This document shows positions 1 through 12,223 of a stretch of 64,000 bases of DNA, piece after piece; position 1 is the first letter of the stretch, and every line of letters begins with the position of its first letter. The DNA is taken from the NCBI RefSeq assembly GCF_021155775.2, contig NC_060236.1:11329087-11393086 (forward strand), given 5' to 3'. A program made the translations under genes and the position numbers. The notes below the pieces were generated by a model that did not search any database, had not been told where the DNA came from, and saw only the letters and a list, made by a program, of their open reading frames with translations. This DNA comes from Neodiprion pinetum. Lineage: Eukaryota > Arthropoda > Insecta > Hymenoptera > Diprionidae.

Positions 1-139
1 TAAATTTGAGAACTTCGGTCAAACGGCGGCAATTATTATTCAATATTTGTTATGCATGCTTGTTGACACGTATGCTACTTGTTAATGGTCGAGCATCAGT
101 AAAACTCAATTTATATTTGTTAGAAAGCGTTAACTTTGC

Positions 140-220
140 TCGGTATTCGAACCAAGGACCACTCGCATCACCTATAATACTACCTGTCTAGTCGCACACT
201 TCTGCCTACTATGCTAAACC
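140..220 (-). repeat. tRNA-like SINE head or decayed tRNA (Pol III A and B boxes)
   Basis: Read on the minus strand, TAGCATAGTAG (205-215) matches the Pol III A-box TRGYNNAGTGG at most positions, and GGTTCGAATAC (143-153) matches the B-box GGTTCGANNCC at 10 of 11 positions. The boxes start about 62 nt apart, longer than in an ordinary intron-less tRNA but within reach of tRNA-derived SINEs. I see no clean acceptor stem and no 3' CCA region, so a functional tRNA is unlikely. A second copy was not found in the window. The call rests on motif matching by eye. Confidence 0.4.
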
Positions 221-225
221 ATCGC

Positions 226-584
226 ACAGATTTTTTACCAAATTTTTTTCATTCATTTTGCGAGTCGTACATAACTAGATAGTGAGAATCTATTGCATGA
301 AGATATTGAGAGATTGCGAAGAAAGATGCACAGATGCTGGTATGTTATTAGTAGTTCATCTATCTGAAGGTAGTAAAATAGCGGGTGTAATAGTTCAGCT
401 CAACAAAATATTATTAAATCGTAGTATTTATTTCAATTACTTTCGAAACGCACGTGAACTTCATTATGAACTTCCAAACGTGTATATTCGAGCTACACGC
501 CTTGTATATTTATGCATCCAACATAAATAAATATTTGTTTTGAAAGCATACTTTATATACATTTATTTAAATGTAATAAATGAA
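226..584. other. AT-rich non-coding stretch
   Basis: An 82-codon open frame on the plus strand (282-530) has no recognisable domain and no splice context. Nothing else is supported here. Confidence 0.4.
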
Positions 585-900
585 TTTCGAATAGATTTTG
601 TTACTTGAGAAAAGTAAATGCCCCTAGTTGTGGCGAATAAATATTCATTCCTCACTTAGAAATGTTTTATTACAATCAAATAAACAAGTCTCAAATAAGT
701 GTTTTTCAGAAGTAATGAATCATTTATCGAACGTGATAGATAAATTTTAAATGAATCGTATTTTTTCAGACAAATGAATACCCTAATTTCAGGAAATAAA
801 TACTCCTTCCTGTTTGAGAATATTTCATTTCAATCAAATATATACGTTTCGAATAATTGTATTTCTTTGGAATTAATATACTATTTTGTCTAAGTGTATT
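585..900. repeat. Diverged tandem duplication, unit about 158 bp
   Basis: The block around 636-683 (AATAAATATTCATTCCTCAC through CAATCAAATA) recurs about 159 bp downstream at 795-840 (AATAAATACTCCTTCCTGTT through CAATCAAATA). Flanking text also pairs in order: AAATGCCCCTAG with GAATACCCTAAT, and GTGTTTTTCAGAAGTAATGA with GTATTTCTTTGGAATTAAT. By eye the copies are about 65-70% identical, so the duplication is old. There is no coding content. Confidence 0.55.
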
Positions 901-2733
901 CCTATGCTTGTAAATGTAAGGGCCTAGCCAGTATCAATTTCTTTGGATAAAGGTAAGTGTGCACATCACTCTTCTGCAATGTTTTATATGTTAATATTTA
1001 CTAATTATCTATCGATACAAACAGATTTAGTAAAAACCGTCCCCGAATATTTCATTTTGAAGCTCGCGACAATTCGAATGCAAACTTGGCAACCGTCTAT
1101 GTAGTTTCTAGAGTTGCCACCCTTGTTATGTGCTCGACCACGGCGTTCCATGGCGCGTGCGCGGTAGAAATGATCTGCGCAGACTCGGAACGATGGTGCA
1201 ACTTAACCTCTAAGATTGCCTTGGAAGTCTTGTCTAGTTGCCGCGCTACTTGCGTGATTCAACGACTTTACTGAAAAATCACGAGTTCTCGTTTCGATTG
1301 TAAGGTATATCTCGTGAATCAAATGGCCAAATGTTTGTTTGTTTTCACGTACTTACTCATTCAGAATGCTTCATCCTACGGTACCAAAACTTTTTTTTCA
1401 ATTTCCTACCGTCGCTTTTAGCTTTTTTGCTTGTTTACAAATTTGTTTTTTTTTTCATGATTCTCATATGAGCCCGCAAATAAGAAACAAACTTTGACTA
1501 AAAATTTCTCAAAAACAAAATGGTCAAAGAACTTCAAATTCAAATAAGTACGTATCAATACTAAACGGACAAATGCTGAAAATTCGAATAAATTTTTACT
1601 GCGTGAGTGTGACTCCCAAACTTTCTTAAACGGTATCGAAAATTCTGTCGTGACAGCTTTTTGTTTGACTCGGTGATAAACATCTCGTTGGATACGAAAA
1701 TGGTTTCGACGTTGGCACGTTTGTGACGCGTCACTCTGACAAGTGCTGGAAAAACAAGGACCCGGAAGGGTAAACCGGCCGCGGCGGTCAGCTGCTGCAT
1801 CCAGTCTCTCGATCGAGGTCGGTGAAAAAACTGACGTTACATGATTGCACCTTGAATTGATATTTTACGTAGCGAGTCTTTCCATCGCCAAAACGTACAA
1901 TCTTGACCACTTGAGATTTCTCGAACGTCTAAATCCGTACCAAAGCTTTACAACATTTGCCGTACCGTTGCGCCAAGCGACTCCGCACGTGAGCAGCCGA
2001 GTCGCAAGTGTTTTTCAGTGTTTATGAATATTGATACGTACATTGTACATGTAGGTATGGGATATAGTCCAGCGAGTATGGAACACTAATTTTTTTTCGA
2101 GCATCAACTCGGCATCAATAAGAAGAATACTTGCGTATTCTGCGAATGCCTGCGAAGGTTAATTTGAAGTATAATTCAAGTCACAAAGAGAGTTTCGAAC
2201 CTCCGGATCCCAGTTTCTGCTGAGATTTTTAGAGGTGTTTCTTTAACCTGAAGTATGGAGTTTCTAATTTGCAGCTTGAACTATTAGGCCTTCTTTAGCA
2301 CAATTGCAAATTTGGGGCAAAGGAAAACCCCTAGAAATTGCAGCAGAATCCGTGATCCTGATGTATGATGGTTGCCCTTGTCAGTGTCGAAGTAAATGGA
2401 AATATGCGGCTGAAGCCTTAATGCAGGTTACGACGTGCACTAAAGTCAAATAATGGATGTAGTAACTACTAAACGCCAATGGTACACACATACAGTTACC
2501 TAACAGAATAGTAGCATTGAACTTTTTTTCAATTCTATTCCAATGATTGGTTATCGCACAAGTGCTTTGGAATGGTAACTCATACGTCTTCAGTACCTAC
2601 TGTAGCTTTGGCAACAATATTATCCACCATTAGTAGCCACCATTGGCTAAATGGTAACAATTCGAGTATTGTGCAAAATACTCATTGCTTTTCCACAGTT
2701 GACGTCTGAACCATTGGCAACGAACGCAGAGGT
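901..2733. other. Gene-free stretch, nothing recognised
   Basis: Mixed AT-rich DNA with several 60-80 codon open frames on both strands, all within chance expectation. A slightly GC-richer patch at 1700-2000 shows no promoter or exon signal that I could defend. Confidence 0.4.
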
Positions 2734-3020
2734 TATAAATAGCTCTGATCGAAATTCCTGTAGAAAAAATTGACGTGATAAAGTGAACGATGGTCGGAGA
2801 CCCTTCGTCCGGCAAGGTCTTTGATACGTTGCCAGGGTATAAATAGAATCCTCTGGAGCTGGGGACCGTCGTCTCCGGGTCCTGGATCGGTGGATCGTCA
2901 ACCTGTCGGTAGCGAGCGCTCGCGGTAACCTGTTATTTCAGGATTGCCAACCTCGCTGGTTTTTGCGGGCACAGCCAGCCCTTGCCACTATAAATATCGA
3001 AGTTCTCAGTGCCCACTCCT
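2734..3020 (+). promoter_or_regulatory. Cluster of three same-strand TATA boxes in a GC-richer patch
   Basis: TATAAATAG occurs at 2734-2742 and 2838-2846, and TATAAATAT at 2989-2997, all on the plus strand within 265 bp. The sequence between and after them is richer in G+C than its surroundings (for example GAGCGCTCGC at 2916-2925). An insect-like initiator TCAGT lies at 3006-3010, but only 17 bp after the third TATA box, too close for standard -30 spacing. Downstream (2944-3346) several short overlapping plus-strand frames exist but none is recognisable. This could be a core promoter region or chance. Confidence 0.25.
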
Positions 3021-4540
3021 CCTGGACACGAAGCTTGTCGCACGGCTCCCGGGGTGCACCTCGACGCATTTCCAAGAACGACGACGAGAGGCGCCGCTTT
3101 ACCGCATCTGTCGCGAACCCATCACTACCTCAAGAAGTCCGTCACAATTAGACAAGATTGTCCAGCCCTGGACGATCGTCACCCCTGGATGAGCCGAGCT
3201 CGGTAAAAAGTTTAAAGGGAAGTGAAATAAGAAGGAAGAAGAAGTATAAAAAAATTCACCAGCTGTTACAGGAGACCGATGCATTGCTTTGGTCTTGGTG
3301 TGACAAACGATACCTCGATCAAACGGTGGCTTCTTCGAATATTTGATTTAAAATTGAGGCAAAGTAGAAACCGAGTTGAGAAGGTAGGTGTGTGGGTCAC
3401 CTGACGTTACTTGAATTGTTAATCAGAACTTCGAACTCTTGAGCACATTGAAATGCTCAAATGACACGACGCACGCACTCATTTGTTCCACAATCATCTT
3501 TGCTATTCCAGGGTACAGGGCAGTATTCACCATACTTGGTTTCTCTCTGATTTTATTTACACTCTATCGATCCCGGGTACCTACTGACTTCAGGTCGATA
3601 CTTGGACGAGCGTTCTTACAGTTATAACCGTTACTCTGAACAGTTTGGCATCATCCTCGATGTCTCGTGTGCATAACCTATAACCTGCTGGAAAGAGTTC
3701 CCGAGGGTCAGCGAAGATTAATTAGGCTTTGTGTTAGGATGAGCATAAGATAGTATCGCTATGTCTTAATGGGAGAGCTGCAGTATTGCCAACTTATACT
3801 GCATCGTGATAAGTCCATTGATTTTTCAATTTATTTTTCTCTCGAGCACCAGCTCTCGGTCCCTTTCTCTTTTGAAATGGCTGAGCAAAGTTCCTTGGCG
3901 GGGAAATTTATCATTTTATAATAGAAAGATAGAGAGGGCGCAACGACGAGCGAGCAGGAAAGTCGTAAATCTCACCTGTAGCTGGAGGAGAGTAGTTCCG
4001 TTATACCGTTCTCAAATCCACAGCCAAGTGGCCCCTACAGTAGTAACCAGCATCGGCGCGAGCCGCACACTTGGAGTCTAGACAATGGCGGCAGTTTTCT
4101 GGAAGGTCGTTTTCATGACACAATTAGATCATAATTATCTCAGTGGAACACGCGGCCTAGAAGTGAAAACGCAACAGCTGACGCGCGCGAGCCGGTTGTG
4201 TTTGCCGGTCCAATGATCTAGATCCATTTACCTACATTACAGGAAATGCGAGTGTGGCTAACCGAGAGGAAACTTGCCCCGGCACAATGTAATTTGTCTG
4301 TTGGCTGCACTTGTACACATACGAGTGGCGCTTTTTGCCCACCTTGTCCAACTTGGGGGAACCCCAAGACTACCGACTGACTTCCTAGTCCATTTGAACT
4401 TCAGAGACAGCTTGTGCAAGATCCGCAATTCCGAAGGAAAAAGTCGGCGCACTTGTGCCTCATCGGATTATCTAACTAGAGCATCGTACCAAACCACTAT
4501 TTGCTAGATTCTTCATACGATTGCATTGTACCTACACCCC
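3021..4540. other. Gene-free stretch, nothing recognised
   Basis: Moderate GC, short open frames of up to 91 codons on both strands (for example 3806-4081 plus), no domain, splice pattern or repeat that I could recognise. Confidence 0.35.
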
Positions 4541-5270
4541 GAAAAATATGCTACTTCTGCCAACTGAAATCTATCTAACAAGACAATGAAAACTGCTTAT
4601 TAGTATGTGAATCTATCAGACTTTTCTTCAGAGCTATGGAAAAACTTGGTTAAGAATTATCGCACAAAATAGTTAAATATGTTATTTTGTTCCAAATAGA
4701 TCTTTTTTAGGAGAAATAAAAAATTTCAATTATGGTGACACATTATTTCATTTTAATAATTTAAATGAACGTGACGTTGAATAAATATCCTACTCGTTTT
4801 AAAGAAGCTATTCAACGATCGGAAACTGGCTTCAGCACCTCGGATCGTGCGGCTCATTCTTGTTAGTCTCTAACAAAAGTAATTCGACAACTTCCCGATA
4901 GGATAAAGGGATCAAGTTGAAATTACAGTCGTTATTTTTCGTATGCATCAAAATGCAAGCATTTGGAATCCAGGGGGTACAGTTGTCGATGACACAATGA
5001 CATGATAAGTCGTGATAACGACAGATAATAACAGTGTCTTATTATTACGAGTAACAAGTGAATTTAACTAGCTTCGCAGGACATAGAATCACATTAAAAT
5101 CCGATGTTGCATCTGAAACATTCACAGTGAGTGTTCTTCGAGTCAAGAAAAATTGACTTTGGCTAAAACATGTGTCGTTCAAATGCACCAACTTACTTAA
5201 ATGTGGGTTACGGATTCTTCTGAGTATAGCTGACAGCGTATGAATGCAAAGTTGCACAGTACCAACTCAG
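4541..5270. repeat. Old dispersed non-coding repeat, copy 1 (partner at 34231-35215)
   Basis: This segment is collinear with 34231-35215. Anchor matches in the same order include AAAATATGCTACTTC versus AAAATGTACTACTTC at the left, GTATGCATCAAAATGCAAGC (4941) versus GTATGCATAGAAATGCAAGC (34638), and AAATGCACCAACTTACTTAA (5181) followed by ATGTGGGTTACGG versus AAATGCATCAGTTCACTTAG (35120) followed by the same ATGTGGGTTACGG string. Overall identity is low (perhaps 60-65%), with indels. The short open frames in the two copies are not shared, so it is not a duplicated exon. It is either a decayed interspersed repeat or an old segmental duplication. Confidence 0.6.
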
Positions 5271-6999
5271 TCTTCTGCAGATTTCATGCCAATATCGCTA
5301 AGGCAATTGTTCTTTCGCTACAGCTACCATAGTACTTCAGATCTAACGCTTCACCTTACGATCGTTCATGGCACACCTCAACGTTACTTTTATCTGTAAA
5401 AATGATTAGGTTGACCATTGGTCGTCATGGGCTACTCATTCGTTGGTCGTTACTAAAAGTCTTTTGTTGTTAGTGTTTGCCGAGAAGTTGATACTAGTCC
5501 ATAAACAAATTTGGAAATCATGCATTCGTATGACTACTTTTATAATGCCATGTGTCTTTTAGACCAACCGAATGAACTTTTGGAATTGCTATGTTCCAGA
5601 ATGACTAATACACATTCAGGAATAGAATGATGAGTCCGTCCACGAAACAGTTATTATTCACATTAGCAAAATCTTTCAGAAGACAATTTTTAACTGAATT
5701 GTGTTGAAATATATTTCTACTAGCCTCTGTGAGTTCCTGATCGGACATAAAACATTATTCCAAATAACTTTATTGTGCTTTCTTTTCAATTCGGAATGAC
5801 GTTCTGTTACGAATATTAAATTGTATTTTAAACAAATCCTTCCTTCACAATTCTGGCCGTCAGCGCACTGTAGTTATTATTCTTCTTGCTAAACAAGAAC
5901 ATTGCTATTGAATTTACTGAAAACTGGTCGATCCAAATAGACTCAGGATTTCATTTATGGCCTAGGATATCGCAGGTATTCAAAAAACTAATTACCAGTG
6001 TACGATTTTTGCACGTATTTGAAAAAACTTCAACCGACTCTCCAAAATCCCCGTTGAGAACAGCTTGCGCAGGTTCCTGGATTAGGTGAATAGTCGATGT
6101 AGTGGGATTCATCAGCGCTCTGGGGAAGTTCATTATTCTTCAACTGCACCCCTGGTTTACGTTGGTCCCCAGGCACTTCGGGATGCATTAGGATTTTTCG
6201 GGGGTTCTTATTTTATTGATCCTCGTCGGCACGCTAGGGGAAAACTCCATCTGTCTATGCTGCTTACATGAGCGCCGTGGAGTGTCAACCAAAACCTTCT
6301 GACGAGTGACAAATCAAAGAGCAGCGGGAATTGCAGCGTGGGAGGGTGGCTGCAGCACCGCAAAATCAATTAACGAATAATGCACACTGGGAGCTGAATA
6401 ATCGACAAAGGTCTCAGCCAAAATTTTTCCTCAACTTTTCTCTCTTTTTCCCTGAACTGGTCTAAGGATGTGCCGATCTGCACGGGTTAAAATTATTTCT
6501 CAGACTCCAGGGTTACGAATAGCTTTGAAAAGCTTTCTATTTCAGATGAGGCTACGACATCATTTCCTTCGTTCGGTTTTCGCATCGCCTATGTGAAACG
6601 AGTCGATTCTCTGTCATACAGTTACATGAGTACTTGCATCAGATGGTAATTCGACGCTACTCAGAACTCGTTTAGCTCCGATCCAGATAAGAGTCAACTG
6701 GTTCCGACGAAATAACCAGAACGACCAAGTAGCACACGCGTTGTTTTACATGTACTGTGCTTTCCTATACCGTCCAGCACAATTTTTGCGATTAATTAAG
6801 TGTCAATGATCAGTTGATCAATTTTTCATCGGGTGAGTAGGACAAAATGATAACACAATCATCAAATTTTATATTTCTGCACGATCTGGAGGATCCGCTA
6901 ACGTTCACTAAGTGCAAGCTCGGCAATTCGTAACTCGCTACGAACGAAAACGAGTCGGGCGTCTACGCTAGGCGTGCGTAAAGTAGACATTATACCTGC
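5271..6999. other. Gene-free stretch, nothing recognised
   Basis: AT-rich DNA, short frames only (up to 67 codons). No repeat arms or motif clusters were recognised. Confidence 0.35.
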
Positions 7000-7175
7000 C
7001 CATTACACGATTTATGGTAATTGAATGTATAATTACGCTCAGTAATTACCCTTACTGAGATAGTTCCTTGCAACGATGCGAATCACGATTGCTGTTGCTA
7101 CTACTGCAGCGGCGGTGCGGTCAGATTATTCAATGACTCGTTATGGTGAATTATTAATAACTCGTTAATTGCTAA
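7000..7175. promoter_or_regulatory. Cluster of homeodomain-type ATTA cores, possible enhancer
   Basis: Within 175 bp there are many TAAT/ATTA cores: TTTATGGTAATTG (7011-7023, also a Caudal/Abd-B-like TTTATGG), TAATTAC twice (near 7030 and 7043), TTATTAATAA (7151-7160) and TTAATTG (7165-7171), around a short CAG/GGC-rich centre. Such clusters occur in insect developmental enhancers but are also common by chance in AT-rich DNA. Conservation data would be needed. Confidence 0.15.
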
Positions 7176-7951
7176 CGGTGCCACACAGCCCGTACTTGTT
7201 AGTCAACTATAATTCATATCAAACTTAATCCCCGTTCCAATCGACACGTGCTGTTCTATTAGTTTTGTTTCGAGTGTTTGGGAACCAGCTCATCTCTCGA
7301 CTCGAGCATTGAATTCTGGCTTCAAACTATGAAGCAGCGTATAAATATTACTGGACTACTACATGAGCTGAGACTCTTTTCCTCACACATTTTAATTTCA
7401 ACAATTATTTCTACACCGAGAAACAAGGTATCTATCTGACGGACACGAATGCTACTATAATTAGGAAAATATTGTACATGGAAAAAAATTTGATGCCTGC
7501 CAAAGTCATATTGTTTGTCACATTAACAAGTTGATTTAGTGAACGCAGCCTGCCGAACCTTGGCTTGAGTGAAACAAACATGTGATTGTCACCGCAGCCT
7601 GCGGTCCCGCGTATCGGTACAGAGAACAGAGTTTATAGCACATAGTCTGTGGAGCAAGAGCAAATAAAGTATATCGCTCAGTTTTTTTTTTTATTCTTAT
7701 GAGCCTATACAGCTAATGTGATATATGATGCATTGGATTTGTAAGTATCGATATTTGTCACACGTGAGATATCAGCGTTAATGTGCGTACCAATAACATC
7801 CATCTGCATCACATGCCAACGTGATACGTAACCTTTTACCCGGGTATGGGTATGACAGCTGTACCGTGTTGGTTAAACGTATGGCACAAGTGTCATCTGA
7901 AGAGCATCGTCTGTATAACTTGAATCTGCGATACGGGTCGCCACATTCAGC
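7176..7951. other. Gene-free stretch, nothing recognised
   Basis: No open frame of note and no repeat arms recognised; a short T tract lies near 7682. Confidence 0.35.
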
Positions 7952-8281
7952 TATACAGAGCGAATTCCTAACAACTGTATGATCCGGCGTCTACTAAAAC
8001 TTAATGCGCGTAACGTGCACGCGCTTCAATCCGAGAGCAGCTATTTGCCAGGGAAGCCAACTGTCATAAGCATAACCTCAAAAATTTTGACAGTTGTTGC
8101 TGACAGTTCTGCTCAACACTGACAACTGTCAAAATTTTGAGATTACATGTACCACAGTGAACTGTAGCCTAAATTTATGACGGTAGGTCACCCTGGCAAA
8201 CAGCCATTCTCTCATTGTAACTCGGGCGCGTTAAATTTTAGCAGACAAGAGAACGTGCAGTCGTTAGGAATTCACTCTATA
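7952..8281. mobile_element. 330-bp palindromic MITE
   Basis: The left end TATACAGAGCGAATTCCTAA pairs with the right end, whose reverse complement begins TATAGAGTGAATTCCTAACG. Pairing continues inward with mismatches (CTAAAAC, GCGCG, GAGAG, TTTGCCAGG), so nearly the whole element folds back. An inner pair CTCAAAAATTTTGACAGTTG (8077-8096) and CAACTGTCAAAATTTTGAG (8123-8141) forms the tip. No protein is encoded. Flanking TA/TATA makes a TA target site possible, but the superfamily is not assigned. Confidence 0.65.
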
Positions 8282-9992
8282 TGCGAATAACCAAATTCAT
8301 ATGTGCAGTGCAGTATTAATGTGGCATGCTAGTTGCCACAGCAACCATACAGTACGGCTGGATCAATTTCAAATAGGTATGCCTGGCTGACCTAAGTTTT
8401 TCTCTCCGCATGTATGCTCCCAAAAATTGACTCGCAATAAAAACTTTACATGCATCAGACCTTCATAAATATAATGTATTCAATAGCTGGCTCAAATTCA
8501 ACCTTTTTTATATTCTTCTAATGTCGTGAAGACAGCAAATCTTCAAAACAAATTAACCAACATACCTTGTTGATTTAATTTCTATTAATTAGCAATTTTA
8601 ATCACGCTGTAATATTTAATGACACCATTTATGCTTGCGGTTGAAGGACAATTGTAACTCAAAGCAAACTTAACGTTCATCAAGCAAACCAGGAAAAAAA
8701 ATATTTAGATAAATCATGCCTTTCGATAAAAAAAAGGGAACAATGACATCTCATTGGCCGATCCATCGACTGATCTGCTTCGCGCGAAGTTGAATCTTAA
8801 CGAAATCTGTCGATAGCTATAACCAATGATGAGAAACGCTCGTGGCTTCGAAATTTGTACTTCTATGATTGTTTGATAAATCATTTGATTGTTTTTTAGG
8901 AACGGGAATGCAACCGTTGTAGGAATTTCGGTTAAAGAAAGAAGGAATTCATTGCTGCTCATCAACCAGGTCAGCCAGATGTAAGCGTCTTGCGGTGACT
9001 ACGTTCTCCGCTATCCTCCTCCACAAAATTTTCTTGCTTTGAATGAGAAGCTTGTTAGCCAATGGACAGTTCTTCGGTTGAAAGCCACAACCAGCGGCCT
9101 CTAACAACATTTATCTCATACATGTATGGATAATTCGAATCGCCCTGAAATTTGTCTCGCGAGACTCTAGACTACAATAAGTGAACTGTGCCGCGCTTCC
9201 ACGATGTCTGCTTGATCGTTGGTCCCGTCGTCCATTCTCCAAGCCTTATATATGCTGTATCTCTAACCATGCGGATTTCTTCAATATTTTCTCACATGAT
9301 TTGTCCTTTTCCAAGAATCATCCAGACACTTTGACAGATATTCTTTCCGGATAAATAAAAATTTCCGTATACTTTCGTTCGAATTCAGGAAAAATCTGGT
9401 GACTTAAATAAGAATCTGCTGACTTTCTCGGTAGTGGAATTTCTTAATTGCTTCCAGTTTTATTCTAAATTTGTCACGTATAGTACGATGGTGAGATCTA
9501 TTTAAATTTCATCTATAAAAATACAAAAAACCAAATTTAAAATTCCTGTTATCGTGGTACTATCATGAAATTAAAATTAAGATTTTACACCTCGAATGAT
9601 GAAAATATTATTTGAAAGTCATAAAACAATGCATAAAAAGTAGATTTTATTAAAGAAATTGTTTTCAAAAAATCTTCTTCCAAATCCGTAAATGGTTAAG
9701 AATTTTTGCAGAATGATGCATTGGAAAGTTTTAATTTAAGCTAAAAGGTCGTTGGAAAATAGAAAATTATCCAGCACTCTTAATGATTTTTTGAGAAAGA
9801 AAAATGAAATACAAAAATACGAATCCAGTACTAAATGGTTGGGGGCCCGATGTCGGTTGATTTGGTGTGGAAAATGCCACATACATATATGGTCTGATCC
9901 ACCAACTTATAGCCAGCATTTTAGGGTAAAATTTTCCATCTGATCTTATAATATTTGACTTGTTGAAATATGTACTAATAGTAAGATATTAA
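8282..9992. other. Gene-free stretch, nothing recognised
   Basis: AT-rich DNA, strongest at 9480-9800. The largest frame is an unrecognised 83 codons on the minus strand (8714-8965). No transposon ends were recognised. Confidence 0.35.
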
Positions 9993-10243
9993 TCCCAATT
10001 GGTCACTTCGGGTAAATATCACCCGAAACATTCTTCAAAATCCTCGTAGAGTCTCTTAGTACCTTAACTTTACCGACGTTTTACAATGTTTAGATGTTTT
10101 TGTGCGATCCTTAAACAATACTTAGATATCTTTGTAGCGTTTTATAACTCAGTATTCAGGCAGGATGGCACTTTTTTAAACCTAGGGTGAATTTCACCCT
10201 CTATGACCGTTATGCGATTTTACAGAAGTGTGACCAATTAGGG
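9993..10243. mobile_element. piggyBac-like MITE, 251 bp
   Basis: The right end reads GTGACCAATTAGGG followed by TTAA (10244-10247). The left end reads TTAA (9989-9992), an extra T, then CCCAATTGGTCAC. The termini are thus near-perfect inverted repeats of CCC(T)AATTGGTCAC flanked by TTAA, the target site and CCC start typical of the piggyBac superfamily. Internally there are short hairpins, GGGTAAATATCACCC (10011-10025) and AGGGTGAATTTCACCCT near 10185-10201. There is no transposase frame, so this is a non-autonomous element. Confidence 0.6.
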
Positions 10244-10326
10244 TTAAAAACCCCTAATTTTGAGCATTTTAGAAGAAAAACGCGTTGATCAATTTTATCG
10301 CGGACATTTCAGTAGTTCCTGTCATG

Positions 10327-10366
<40 letters not shown>
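10327..10366. repeat. Homopolymer A40
   Basis: An uninterrupted run of about 40 A residues follows GTCATG. It could be the tail of an old retroposed sequence on the plus strand or a slippage-expanded tract. No parent transcript was recognised upstream. Confidence 0.9.
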
Positions 10367-10367
<1 letters not shown>

Positions 10368-12223
10368 AATACCTGATATATCTTTTGCATAAACGAAACA
10401 AGTAATCATTCCGAATATGAAATCCATTTTAAGGTAGATTTTCAGGAACCGCCAAAGAAAATGTTTTCGATATTTTCAATCCCGTACATGCAATAGACCA
10501 GAAAATAAATTGTTTTGATTTGTTTGTATAAAAAAGTATGAATTGATATTCGGAAAGATCGGACTTTTTCTTACAAAAAATATATTACGCCATAGAATTT
10601 TTATTCCGGCTACGTACAGTAAAGTGCTAAAAATTCGGAGGCAAAGTTTCAATTCGAAAACGTGATAGAATTGACGAACGTGTGTTTCTCGTAAGCGGTA
10701 TGGCCTTAAGACCTGAGAATGACATGATTTTTATATCTTACCGCACACCGTAGTATATGAGAATTGTTGCCAGATTCAATTTGGGATCTTTAAAAATTGA
10801 ACGACAGTTAATAGATCAGCCTACGTACTTGAATTTCTTTCTTCCGCTCACTTCGAAAATCAAGCGAGTCAATTTTAAGCAGGCGACATCAGTTTTCTAA
10901 CAAAGTTTCGGGGCACGGGACATATATGCTTGCCTGAATCGTCCTCAGAAACTCCAGCCGTGCTCTCCGACTGCCGAACAGTCCTTATTATTCCATTTTG
11001 TGTTACTGCCCGACGTGATATCTTCCACGCCAGTCGCTTGCTGCGTCGAAATTCGCTTTACAAATATTTGTGATTAAGCTGGACCCTCCTTTAACTGGAA
11101 TTGACGTTAAGAAGCGATGACCCCGCCCTGACGCGACGTATCTTTTAGAAAAGCAAACTCTGCTCAGCTTCTCGTGAGGTCCTCGCCCCGATTGTGCGTC
11201 TTGCCGCAGATTTCTACGAATAACTCTGAATTGGCTTTTCTGCTAACTTGCTGACTTGGCACTTAATGTTAGCTGTAATGTCCTTCGGATGAAATGTTAT
11301 TTATTGTTCACATTTTTTAGTGTTTACATTATTTCAATAAAATTACAATTATTATTATATCCTACAAAATGTACTCCAACACTTTTTTCCAGATTTGTCG
11401 ATAATCTTTGGAAAATTTTTTCATTTATTTCACGGATTTACAGTACTCGTTGAAATTATAGTTTGCTAATTAAACACATTGTTATTGAGTTTTCGACAAA
11501 ATTAACAAACTTTTGAAAATATTGTTGTACAATTGAAGAGTACTTTTTCGACGACTTTCTCAATAGCTGCACTTACCATCACTGAAACAATTTACATTAA
11601 TTGTGAATCTACTCGGTAAGTAAGAGAATCAATTCTTTCCAAACCTTGTCCAAATAAAAAAAAAGAAAAACTGAAAATCCGATTCATGCCTGTTCAAAAA
11701 AATGTTCTGAAGAGAAATATCAATTGAGAGAAGATATCATCGGTGTGGAGAACTACAAGATTAGGGCTAATTGGGACTTCAAAGGCATTAGTCAGTGAAC
11801 GATGGGGATGATAGTGTGCAGGTAATACGAAGCCTCTCTGACGATGCGTATCTATGAGCAGTCTTCATTTGCTTTGACCTTATCCGTGAATCGCGTCGAT
11901 GACACGGCGAGCAATAGGAGTAATATGAATTGAAATCTAGATTACTCCTTTCACCACGATCATGATTTCTCGTCGGCATCGCGAAAGGTATGTCTAAGTA
12001 TGCAGCTCCTCAGCAAATGCCGTGCCGTTACCTCAGGTAGTGTGATGTCTAACCGGTAAAAGCTGCCGACAGAAAAAAGTAGGCAGGTAGAGGTAATGTA
12101 TAGGAGTTATCATGAATGAATGAATGTCCAACGTAATTAATAACCTGTCGAATCCAATTAGCATCACTTCCGCTTTGTACTGAATATCACAGTAACTGTC
12201 GAAATATTCGGTCGTCTAACACT
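10367..12223. other. Gene-free stretch, nothing recognised
   Basis: AT-rich DNA. A somewhat GC-richer patch at 10900-11200 has no convincing exon. Short frames (11256-11453 plus, 11788-11979 minus) are unrecognised. Confidence 0.35.
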
